Source: Peptococcaceae bacterium UBA6116 (lineage in GTDB: Bacteria; Bacillota; Desulfitobacteriia; Desulfitobacteriales; Syntrophobotulaceae). Taken from it: 37,822 nucleotides of DNA. The translations under genes were made by a program, and so were the position numbers. The notes beneath the pieces are model-generated. The model did no database searches and had not been told where the DNA came from. It saw only the letters and a list, made by a program, of their open reading frames with translations. This document shows, piece by piece, positions 7,621-14,207 of this stretch. The first letter of the stretch is position 1. Each line of letters starts with the position of its first letter. The stretch covers positions 1 through 37,822 of the forward strand of contig DIWC01000035.1 of assembly GCA_002423425.1 (NCBI GenBank). The letters are read 5' to 3'.

Positions 7621-7983
7621 ATGTTTTACAATATACTTCCGGCTTTTATTGTCGGTGGGCTAATCTGTGTAATTGGCCAGTTATTAATGGATCTTACCAA
7701 AGCCAATATCACTCCTGCCCATGTTTTAGTTATTTTCGTTACAAGTGGTGTGATTTTAGGGGGATTGGGCCTTTATGAACCACTTGTTCGTATCGGCGGT
7801 GCCGGAGCCACGGTACCCCTGTCCGGCTTCGGTAATACCTTAGCCCAAGGAGCCATTGCTGGAGCTCAAGAAAAAGGTTTTTTAGGCGCATTTTCCGGTG
7901 GGATTGAGGCTGGTGCGGTAGGAATTGCAGCAGCCGTTTTATTCGGTTATTTGACAGCGGTAGTCTTTAATCCGAAAGGTTGA
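7621..7983 (+). CDS. spoVAE: Stage V sporulation protein AE (AEb type)
   Basis: A small (120 aa) polytopic membrane protein of the spore inner membrane and the third member of the SpoVAC-AD-AE dipicolinate channel. Segments AFIVGGLICVIGQLLMDL, VLVIFVTSGVILGGLGLYE and a long alanine/glycine-rich C-terminal region form membrane helices. The VRIGGAGATVPLSGFGNTLA loop mirrors KIGGAGGIVPVTGFANSM of SpoVAC, showing that the two arose by duplication. The ATG at 7621 is chosen because GGGGGG (7608-7613) is 7 nt upstream; another in-frame ATG at 7606 overlaps the spoVAD stop and would have no ribosome site. No terminator was seen; a convergent small gene ends 13 bp downstream. Confidence 0.93.
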   Translation: MFYNILPAFIVGGLICVIGQLLMDLTKANITPAHVLVIFVTSGVILGGLGLYEPLVRIGGAGATVPLSGFGNTLAQGAIAGAQEKGFLGAFSGGIEAGAVGIAAAVLFGYLTAVVFNPKG

Positions 7984-7996
7984 CATAACCCCAAAA

Positions 7997-8338
7997 CTAT
8001 TTATTTGCAAAAAAAATCTGCTTTTTGGATGGACGTACAAAGATCAGATCCAGAGATACAAGCAATAAAATTGCAATTAGAACTAGATCAACTTTGCGAG
8101 GGTCATTACTGTCGGGAACGGAAAACGGAGATAATTGAATCGGGTAAGATGCTGAAGATAGTTGAAACGGATAAGGAATCGGAACTGGAGGGTAATATAT
8201 CAGTGTCTTTTGGCGGTAAAGGTTAGGTAATTGGGAGGGTAATAAATAATTGCTCCTGGAAGGCAGCCGGATATCAACATAAGATGATTGAGGTGCCATC
8301 ATACGATAATTATGCATGGGAAACAGAAAGCCGTTCAT
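7997..8338 (-). CDS. Unrecognised small protein with C-terminal membrane helix
   Basis: Not recognised. The ATG at 8338 has a textbook ribosome site on the minus strand (AAAAAGGAGG, 7 nt spacing), the main reason to accept this frame over an overlapping plus-strand frame at 8005-8226 that lacks one. The predicted 113 residues have a Tyr/Pro/Ser-rich first two-thirds (for example QKTLIYYPPVPIPYPF) with almost no acidic residues, then one strong hydrophobic helix VDLVLIAILLLVSLDLIFV and a basic tail. This suggests a tail-anchored protein or one with its N-terminal part outside. It lies tail to tail with spoVAE and behind a folded leader (8362-8469). A role in the spore envelope is possible from position only. 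Coding status is likely but unproven. Confidence 0.5.
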   Translation of the reverse strand: MNGFLFPMHNYRMMAPQSSYVDIRLPSRSNYLLPSQLPNLYRQKTLIYYPPVPIPYPFQLSSASYPIQLSPFSVPDSNDPRKVDLVLIAILLLVSLDLIFVRPSKKQIFFANK

Positions 8339-8361
8339 CCATTATCCTCCTTTTTAATATT

Positions 8362-8469
8362 AATAGCCTCTCGGCATTCGCCGAGAGAGATGGCACAAGG
8401 GTTTGCTTGAACCATCCTTGGCCTCTGGTCGCAAAACTCTGGCGGACCGATATATATTGTGAGGCTATT
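8362..8469 (-). ncRNA. Candidate structured leader RNA (riboswitch-like)
   Basis: A perfect 9-bp closing stem, AATAGCCTC/GAGGCTATT (8469-8461 with 8370-8362, read on the minus strand), encloses about 90 nt. Inside is a perfect 8-bp hairpin CTCTCGGC-GAAT-GCCGAGAG (8387-8368) that overlaps three bases of the closing stem, plus weaker pairings GGT(C)CGC/GCGACC and GATGG/CCATC. On the minus strand the element ends 11 nt before the GGAGG site of the gene at 7997-8338, the arrangement of a translational riboswitch. A possible TATAAT -10 lies at 8497-8492, with a poor -35. I compared it by eye with common riboswitch consensus motifs and found no clear match. Strand and function are inference. Confidence 0.4.
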
Positions 8470-8665
8470 GATCGCCACCTAATACTAAGTTATTATATTT
8501 TATAATATTCCATATTGATACATTAATGGTTAAAAATACATAGCTGGAATTTCGTTCCTGTATTTGCTAATATTTATCTATTAGCTGTTTTTTTATTATC
8601 TTCTCAAAATTTTATTATTTTCTGAAATTTTAATGTTGGATACTAAAGAGTAGAGAGGTGTTTTC

Positions 8666-8782
8666 ATGATTATAGGCTTTGGCAGCCACTTAACAGCTCT
8701 CCTTATGCTTATTGTTACCGCGCTGCTTTCCTATCTTATTTCTAAAGCAGTAAAAAACAAAACAAATGATGAGAAAGTATGA
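8666..8782 (+). CDS. 38-residue single-pass membrane peptide
   Basis: A short frame starting at ATG 8666 behind GAGAGGTG (5-6 nt spacing). The product has a short N-terminus, a hydrophobic helix HLTALLMLIVTALLSYLIS and a charged end KAVKNKTNDEKV, the layout of many small inner-membrane peptides, with positive residues placed to stay inside. No homology is recognised. It overlaps by 17 nt with the next, interrupted frame at 8766, as in a translationally coupled pair. Function is unknown; holin-like or regulatory roles are only guesses. Confidence 0.45.
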   Translation: MIIGFGSHLTALLMLIVTALLSYLISKAVKNKTNDEKV

Positions 8783-9026
8783 TCTTACCGATGAAGAAAT
8801 TGAAAGGAAAATTGAGGAGGAATTGAAATAGAAAAGGGTTCTGATTGAATATGGGATAAATTGATTTCCCAAATTCCAGAATTCCTATTATAATAGATTT
8901 GAAGAATTTAAAGAGTACTATTCAAGTGTTATCGGTCAATTAAACTCAAAATATAACGAGATGGATCAAGCAGCAATCGATACAGCTATTAGTGAAATTA
9001 ATAAGGATATGGAAATTAGTTCATAA
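8766..9026 (+). pseudogene. Reading frame interrupted by TAG and TGA
   Basis: From ATG 8766 one frame runs to TAA at 9024 with two in-frame stops, TAG at 8829 and TGA at 8862. The three pieces have protein-like, highly charged composition: MMRKYDLTDEEIERKIEEELK, then about ten codons, then FPKFQNSYYNRFEEFKEYY and a helical part ending in AIDTAISEINKDMEISS. Keeping one frame throughout argues for a once intact gene of about 86 codons disabled by point mutations. Family unknown. It overlaps the start of nothing intact and sits between a small membrane peptide and another gene remnant. Confidence 0.5.
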
Positions 9027-9036
9027 TAATGAATAA

Positions 9037-9114
9037 TTGGCAGATGATTGGCTTTATAAAGCAAAAGCGAATGGAAAAAATAGATTTGAACATGGTTTAG
9101 AGGAATCGGTATGA
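9037..9114 (+). pseudogene. C-terminal remnant of a GGDEF (diguanylate cyclase) gene
   Basis: In frame from 9037 to TGA 9112-9114 the translation reads LADDWLYKAKANGKNRFEHG and a few more residues. This matches the invariant end of GGDEF domains (A-D-x-A-L-Y-x-A-K-x-x-G-R-N). No upstream part of the domain is present; a TAA lies directly before. It is therefore a deletion scar. Its last bases overlap the start of the tRNA nucleotidyltransferase gene, which uses AGAGGA within the remnant as ribosome site. Confidence 0.6.
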
Positions 9115-11678
9115 AGATTATTCTTTCTCATCGTTATCTTGACTTTGACGGGTTGGCGTCGATGGTTGCGGCCCAAAAGCTTTATCCCGATGCTATTTTA
9201 GTTATTGACGGAATATTTGGCTCCTCCGTTCAGGATTTTCTTGCTTTGTCCAAAGAGCAGCTTCCTTATTACCGTTTAAAGGATATTGAAATGAGCAGGG
9301 TAGAGAAAATAATTCTGGTAGATACGAATGATCTAAGTAGAGCCATTGGTAGCAGTAAGGTAATAGAGAATTTAAAAGGGGCTCAGATTGAAATCATCGA
9401 TCACCACCCCTACAATGGGTCAAAGGATGAGAATATAACCATTCAGATGGTCGGGGCCTGTACAACGATTTTAGTTGAGAAAATTGTCCGCAAGGGGCTT
9501 AGAATTAGCGGTTTTGACGCTACCTTGATGGCTTTAGGAATTTATGACGACACCGGATCGTTACTTTTTGAAAATACCACACCCCGTGATCTTTTGGCTG
9601 CAGCTTTTCTGCTGGAGCAAGGTGCACAGCTTGGGGTTTTAAACGACTATCTGCACCGGCCTCTTTCCGACGAACAGATGGATCTGTTTCAACAACTGCT
9701 GGATAACGGCAATATTGAAAAATTTGAGGGAATACCTGTTTACTTATCCTTTGCCGAAACTAAGGAATATATTGGTGGCCTAGCTTTGCTGGTTCATAGA
9801 ATCGGGGAAATCGAAAATACAGATATCTGGTTTATCGTTGTAAAAATGGAAAACCGGGTTTATGTGGTTGGCAGGGCGCGGGGCGATCTCCTCCCTGTAA
9901 ACAAGATTGTGCAAATATTTGGCGGAGCGGGTCATAACAAAGCGGCTTCCGCTGTAATTAAAAAAGGCGAAATTAAACCAGTTCTTGAACGGTTAAAAAA
10001 TGAAATTCTGAATAGGGTTGAAAAACCTCATTTGGTAAGGGATATCATGAGTTATCCTGTAAAAACAGTTTATCAAGAGACAACTATTCAAGAAGTGAGC
10101 AACATTCTCTCAAGGTATGGACATACAGGGGTACTTGTAGTTAAAGATAATAAGCTGGTTGGGGTCATTTCCCGCCGGGATGTGGACAAAGCTTCGAAAC
10201 ACGGTTTGCAGCATGCACCGGTCAAAGGTTTCATGACTAAAGACGTGATCACAGTTGCTCCTGATCAAAGTTGGGAAGAAGTTCAAAGATTAATGGTTTT
10301 ACATGATATTGGCAGACTGCCGGTAGTTGACGAGGGTGAACTCGTAGGTATTGTTTCGAGGTCGGACGTTCTTAGACTCGTATACAAAAGCATAGTGCCG
10401 ACATCAAGCGAAGTCGTCCGGCAAAGAAGTGTGGCCAGGTTGGAAGAGATCCTGGGCAAAATCCAAAAGCTTCCGTCCAATTTGCAGATAATCTTAGAGG
10501 AGATCAAAAAAGTTGTGGCCCAAACCAATTCTTCGGTTTATCTGGTGGGAGGGTTTGTGCGTGATCTGCTTCTCGGAGTTCCCACGACTGATTTAGATAT
10601 TGTGGTGGAGGGCGATGGTCTTTCTTTTGCTGAGGACTTAAGCAAGCAGTTGCAATCGAAGAGGCTAATCCTTCATAAGCCCTTTGGAACTGCTCACCTT
10701 GAGCTTAAGGATGGAATCCACATCGATATAGCGGGAACAAGACGGGAAGAATATGATTTTCCTGGGGCTCTTCCTTTAGTAGAGGAGTCTTCCTTAAAAG
10801 ATGATCTGTTTCGCAGGGATTTTACCATCAATTCCATGGCCTTATGTTTGAACCAGGATTGTGTTGGTGAAGTGATCGACTACTACGGTGGCTTTCGCGA
10901 TCTTGAGCAGGGGCAAATCCGCTTCTTGCATAACCTTAGTTTTATTGATGATCCTACCCGTATCCTTAGGGCAATACGTTTCGCTGGAAGGTATGGGTTT
11001 AAACTGGCGAAGATAACCAATGATGCAATGTTTACTGCTATTGAGGCCGGAGTGTTCTCCAAAGTCAGTTCCGAAAGGTTCACGGAGGAGCTTATGCTAA
11101 TTTACTCTGAGCCTAATTATCAAATCATGGGGCAGAAGTCAATAGCAACAGGTGTTTTAAGTAATTGGTTCAAAAACGATCTGGCCTGGAATTACCAGGA
11201 ACAAGCGGATGTACAATCTTGGCCGGTCGAAAAACGATGGCTGGTAAGCTTGAAAAACATTAATTATAATGGAGTAATAAGGGTTTTAGATCGTTTAAAA
11301 TTAGATAAACATCTTTCAAAGATAACATTAGACTACCTGCAGTTACGGGAGAAACTGCGGCATTGGATCAGTAAGCAGAAGAATACTTGCGATCTGGAGA
11401 AAATTGATGAATTATTTTTCGGCCATTCCGATGTCTTACTGGAAGTTTTATCATGCCAGGAAGAATTTGCATCGCTTATGAAACGTTATATAATAGCTTT
11501 ATCAGAAATTGATATGAGGATTACAGGTACGGAATTAATCAAAGCAGGGATAAAGGAAGGCCCGGTTATTGGCAGGATTTTAAGGGAGATCCGCAATCTT
11601 TGGCTCCAGGGTAAGATAAAAACGAGAACCGATGAAGAGGAGTATCTTAAAGAAGTAATAGCTAATCAAAAGTATTAA
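9111..11678 (+). CDS. DHH-CBS-tRNA nucleotidyltransferase fusion (CCA- or A-adding)
   Basis: An 855-residue multidomain protein. Residues 1-300 form a DHH/DHHA1 phosphoesterase-like module with HRYLDFDGLAS (D11, D13), VDTND and the IIDHHP motif at 97-99. Two CBS domains follow at about 313-425 (VRDIMSYPVKTV and VKGFMTKDVITVAP). The class II poly(A) polymerase/CCA head starts near 477 with LVGGFVRDLLLGVPTTDLDIVVEG, carrying the GG and DxD catalytic motifs, then RRDFTINSMAL and DPTRILRAIRFAGRYGF. The C-terminal part would bind the tRNA acceptor. The head builds or repairs the tRNA 3' CCA; this architecture is known from Aquifex-type A-adding enzymes, so it may add only the final A. The CBS pair suggests adenylate sensing. 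ATG with AGAGGA upstream. The next gene, trpS, follows within 40 bp. Confidence 0.88.
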   Translation: MKIILSHRYLDFDGLASMVAAQKLYPDAILVIDGIFGSSVQDFLALSKEQLPYYRLKDIEMSRVEKIILVDTNDLSRAIGSSKVIENLKGAQIEIIDHHPYNGSKDENITIQMVGACTTILVEKIVRKGLRISGFDATLMALGIYDDTGSLLFENTTPRDLLAAAFLLEQGAQLGVLNDYLHRPLSDEQMDLFQQLLDNGNIEKFEGIPVYLSFAETKEYIGGLALLVHRIGEIENTDIWFIVVKMENRVYVVGRARGDLLPVNKIVQIFGGAGHNKAASAVIKKGEIKPVLERLKNEILNRVEKPHLVRDIMSYPVKTVYQETTIQEVSNILSRYGHTGVLVVKDNKLVGVISRRDVDKASKHGLQHAPVKGFMTKDVITVAPDQSWEEVQRLMVLHDIGRLPVVDEGELVGIVSRSDVLRLVYKSIVPTSSEVVRQRSVARLEEILGKIQKLPSNLQIILEEIKKVVAQTNSSVYLVGGFVRDLLLGVPTTDLDIVVEGDGLSFAEDLSKQLQSKRLILHKPFGTAHLELKDGIHIDIAGTRREEYDFPGALPLVEESSLKDDLFRRDFTINSMALCLNQDCVGEVIDYYGGFRDLEQGQIRFLHNLSFIDDPTRILRAIRFAGRYGFKLAKITNDAMFTAIEAGVFSKVSSERFTEELMLIYSEPNYQIMGQKSIATGVLSNWFKNDLAWNYQEQADVQSWPVEKRWLVSLKNINYNGVIRVLDRLKLDKHLSKITLDYLQLREKLRHWISKQKNTCDLEKIDELFFGHSDVLLEVLSCQEEFASLMKRYIIALSEIDMRITGTELIKAGIKEGPVIGRILREIRNLWLQGKIKTRTDEEEYLKEVIANQKY

Positions 11679-11717
11679 GGTTGAATGACACAGTTAGGAT
11701 CAGAAAGGAGAAAAATT

Positions 11718-12692
11718 TTGAAAAACAGAATATTTAGCGGCATGAGGCCCACCGGTTCGCTTCATATCGGACATTTAAGCGTACTCCAAAATTGGGTGGC
11801 TTTGCAGGACGAATATGAATGTTATTTTGGTATTGTGGATTGGCATGCGCTTACTACCGGATACGAAGATAAGCTTGACCTTAAAGAATTAATTAGAGAA
11901 ATAGCGTTGGATTGGCTCAGTGTGGGTATTGATCCTCAGAAAAGTGCCGTGTTTTGTCAATCTCAAGTAAAAGAACATGCTGAGCTTCATTTGCTGTTTT
12001 CAATGTTTACACCGCTCTCTTGGCTGGAAAGGGTGCCGACATATAAAGATCAAGTCCTGCAGCTTGGTCAAGAAGGAAAAGACCTTCATACTTATGGTTT
12101 TCTCGGTTATCCGCTTCTACAGGCGGCCGATATTCTGGTATATAAGGCTAGCGCTGTTCCGGTTGGCGAGGATCAGATTCCTCATATTGAGCTCTGCCGT
12201 GAGATTGCCCGCAGGTTCAATCATCTTTACCAAAATGTTTTTCCGGAGCCACAGTCTTTAATTGGCAAGGTTCCTTTGCTGCCGGGAGTTGACGGCCGTA
12301 AAATGAGTAAAAGTTACAACAATGCCATCTCACTCACGGCTTCAACAGATGAAATAGGTTTTAAAGTAAGACAAATGATTACCGACCCGCAGAGGATCCG
12401 CAAAGATGACCCCGGTCATCCCGAAGTGTGTGTGGTAGCCAAGTTTCATAAAATTTATACCTCTGATGTGGGAAAAATTGAACAGGAGTGCGCCGGGGGT
12501 AAAAGTGGGTGTGTGGCCTGCAAAAAATATCTGGCTGAAAACATTGATAAAGTGCTTACTCCCTATCGAGAACGCCGGAAATTTTGGGAAACGGAGGGTA
12601 AGCTTGAACAGGTATTAACTGAAGGCGCCCAAAGAGCAAGGGAAACTGCAGCTAAGACCATGGGCGAAGTCCGCAAAGCTATGGGGATCTGA
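11718..12692 (+). CDS. trpS: Tryptophanyl-tRNA synthetase
   Basis: Charges tRNA-Trp; class I synthetase with Rossmann catalytic core. HIGH-type motif LHIGHL at residues 15-20 and KMSKS at 195-199 are intact; other family segments are FSGMRPTGSLHIGH, GYPLLQAADILVYKA and VGEDQIPHIELCREIARRF. The start is the TTG at 11718, placed 7 nt after AAAGGAG and giving MKNRIFSGMRPTG, a normal beginning (324 aa). An ATG 33 bp upstream (11685) would add eleven unconserved residues with no ribosome site. The stop TGA shares bases with the ATG of scpA, so the genes are translationally coupled in the order nucleotidyltransferase, trpS, scpA, scpB. Confidence 0.95.
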   Translation: MKNRIFSGMRPTGSLHIGHLSVLQNWVALQDEYECYFGIVDWHALTTGYEDKLDLKELIREIALDWLSVGIDPQKSAVFCQSQVKEHAELHLLFSMFTPLSWLERVPTYKDQVLQLGQEGKDLHTYGFLGYPLLQAADILVYKASAVPVGEDQIPHIELCREIARRFNHLYQNVFPEPQSLIGKVPLLPGVDGRKMSKSYNNAISLTASTDEIGFKVRQMITDPQRIRKDDPGHPEVCVVAKFHKIYTSDVGKIEQECAGGKSGCVACKKYLAENIDKVLTPYRERRKFWETEGKLEQVLTEGAQRARETAAKTMGEVRKAMGI

Positions 12693-13465
12693 TGGAAACA
12701 AATAGACAAGCCCCTTATGTAGAACTGCCGGTCTTTCAAGGACCAATGGACTTGCTTTTACATTTAATTCAGCAAAATAAAGTAGATATTTATGACATTC
12801 CGATCGCTTTGATTGCCGATCAATTTATTGAGACTGTTAAAAAGATGGAAATTTTTGATATGGAGATAACCTCAGAATTCCTGGTATTGGCGGCCCAATT
12901 GCTTTATCTTAAGTCACGTCAGCTTTTGCCTAGGCCCCAAAAATCGGAAGAAGATGTGGAACTGGAAGAAGAGCTTAAGCAGGAGCTAATTGACAGGCTT
13001 GTTACTTATAGGGCATTTAAGGAGATTGCTGCTTATTTAAGCTGTAAAGCTGAGTCTGCGGGAAGTAAATATTTTCGGGAATTTGATCTTGATGAGCTTA
13101 TTTCCATAATGAAACCGCATCGTCCGTTAAGCGGTGTTGTCATGGAAGATCTTCTGCAGGCTTTTAATTCAGTTCTGACAAGGATCGAGAAAGGCGAAGA
13201 TATACATTATGTCCAGTCCGATGACATCTCCATAGACCTAATGATTACCGATATTATGAGAAGAATGTTGATTAATCCTAAAGGGATGAAATTTAGTCAA
13301 TTGCTTAGACACAATTCAAGGGTAGAAATTGTCGTAGCATTTTTAGCTATCCTTGATCTGCTTAAGGACGGAAAGATCCGGGCGGAACAGAGCAGTCAAG
13401 GCAATGGTATTTTTATAGTTCCGACGGAAAAAGCTTGGGATTTTAAGAACGAGGTGCCGGTATAA
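12692..13465 (+). CDS. scpA: Segregation and condensation protein A (kleisin)
   Basis: The kleisin of the bacterial SMC condensin complex; its N-terminal helical domain binds the SMC neck and its C-terminal winged helix the SMC head, with ScpB bound in the middle. The 257 residues begin with the hallmark YVELPVFQGPMDLLLHLIQQNKVDIYDIPIALIADQF and SEFLVLAAQLLYLKSRQLLP. The acidic middle segment (EEDVELEEELKQEL) precedes the helical region and the C-terminal winged helix FSQLLRHNSRVEIVVAFLAILDLLKDGKI. The ATG overlaps the trpS stop. Its stop overlaps the start of scpB, giving a stoichiometric pair. The smc gene is not in the window. Confidence 0.96.
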   Translation: METNRQAPYVELPVFQGPMDLLLHLIQQNKVDIYDIPIALIADQFIETVKKMEIFDMEITSEFLVLAAQLLYLKSRQLLPRPQKSEEDVELEEELKQELIDRLVTYRAFKEIAAYLSCKAESAGSKYFREFDLDELISIMKPHRPLSGVVMEDLLQAFNSVLTRIEKGEDIHYVQSDDISIDLMITDIMRRMLINPKGMKFSQLLRHNSRVEIVVAFLAILDLLKDGKIRAEQSSQGNGIFIVPTEKAWDFKNEVPV

Positions 13466-14004
13466 TGCTGTTTTCAGATGGGGAAATTGCGGCTTTAGAA
13501 GCTTTATTATTTGTAGCCAAAGAACCGCTAAGTATACAAAAATTAGCGGAAATTCTTGAAATCTCACGCGAGAATGTCACTGAACTTCTTCAGAGTCTGC
13601 AAGAACGCTATGAATCAGCCGACTGCGGGCTAACTCTCGTTGAACTCGATAAGCGCTATCGGCTAGGGACAAAACCGGAAATGGCACCTTATATTGAAAC
13701 GTTGTACAAACAACCTTACCAGATTCTTTCCAATGCAGCTTTAGAAGTGCTGTCCATAGTTGCCTACAGGCAGCCTATTACCCGCGGCGAAATTGATTTT
13801 ATCAGAGGGGTCCAATCTGACAGATCTCTGGCGACGCTGGCTGAAAAAGGTCTGGTTCAGGAAATTGGCCGGAAGGATGGGCCGGGTAGGCCAATCTTGT
13901 ACGGCACAACAGAGGAATTCCTGCTCCATTTTAACTTGAAGTCGTTAGCAGAACTACCGAAACTTGAAATTACTCAGGTAATTGAAGATGATGAACCTGT
14001 TTGA
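13465..14004 (+). CDS. scpB: Segregation and condensation protein B
   Basis: Partner of ScpA in the SMC condensin; it forms dimers of tandem winged-helix domains that bind the kleisin middle. The first domain covers IAALEALLFVAKEPLSIQKLAEIL, and the second is marked by LSNAALEVLSIVAYRQPITRGEIDFIRGV followed by KGLVQEIGRKDGPGRPILYGTTEEFLLHF, the most conserved part of the family. Length (179 aa) is normal. The ATG overlaps the scpA TAA, with GAGGTG about 8 nt upstream inside scpA. A rho-independent terminator lies 140 bp downstream, marking the operon end. Confidence 0.96.
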   Translation: MLFSDGEIAALEALLFVAKEPLSIQKLAEILEISRENVTELLQSLQERYESADCGLTLVELDKRYRLGTKPEMAPYIETLYKQPYQILSNAALEVLSIVAYRQPITRGEIDFIRGVQSDRSLATLAEKGLVQEIGRKDGPGRPILYGTTEEFLLHFNLKSLAELPKLEITQVIEDDEPV

Positions 14005-14143
14005 TTTTAAGTTGTAATTCCAATGGATATATGATACTATTTTGAAAATAAAGTTTTAATAATGAGGGTAGAGGCGCAGTTATTATGATTAAACCATGAA
14101 GATATATTGGTATATGATATTTATCAGCTATACTGATTTTCGC

Positions 14144-14178
14144 AGGTTTACGGGTAGGTCTCGTAAACCTTTTTATTT
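14144..14178 (+). terminator. Rho-independent terminator after scpB
   Basis: A perfect 9-bp stem AGGTTTACG (14144-14152)/CGTAAACCT (14162-14170) with a 9-nt loop, followed by TTTTATTT. It ends the trpS-scpAB operon before the lysA-like gene. The preceding 140 bp hold no gene I can support. Confidence 0.75.
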
Positions 14179-14207
14179 AAGGTTGGCAAAGCAAGGAGGA
14201 TAATACC

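Noticed and set aside
8005..8226. Plus-strand 73-codon frame after spoVAE
   Set aside because: TTG start without a ribosome site, opposite a minus-strand frame that has an ideal one. Kept as the alternative if conservation favours it.
8362..8469. Cyclic-di-GMP-I, S-box, T-box, lysine, fluoride or glycine riboswitch
   Set aside because: Fragments such as GTCGCAAA recall the c-di-GMP-I motif, but the core sequences and stem order of these classes do not fit on either strand.
8829..8864. Pyrrolysine or selenocysteine recoding at TAG and TGA
   Set aside because: Two different stops within 12 codons in a short unknown frame, with no visible recoding element, point to nonsense mutations.
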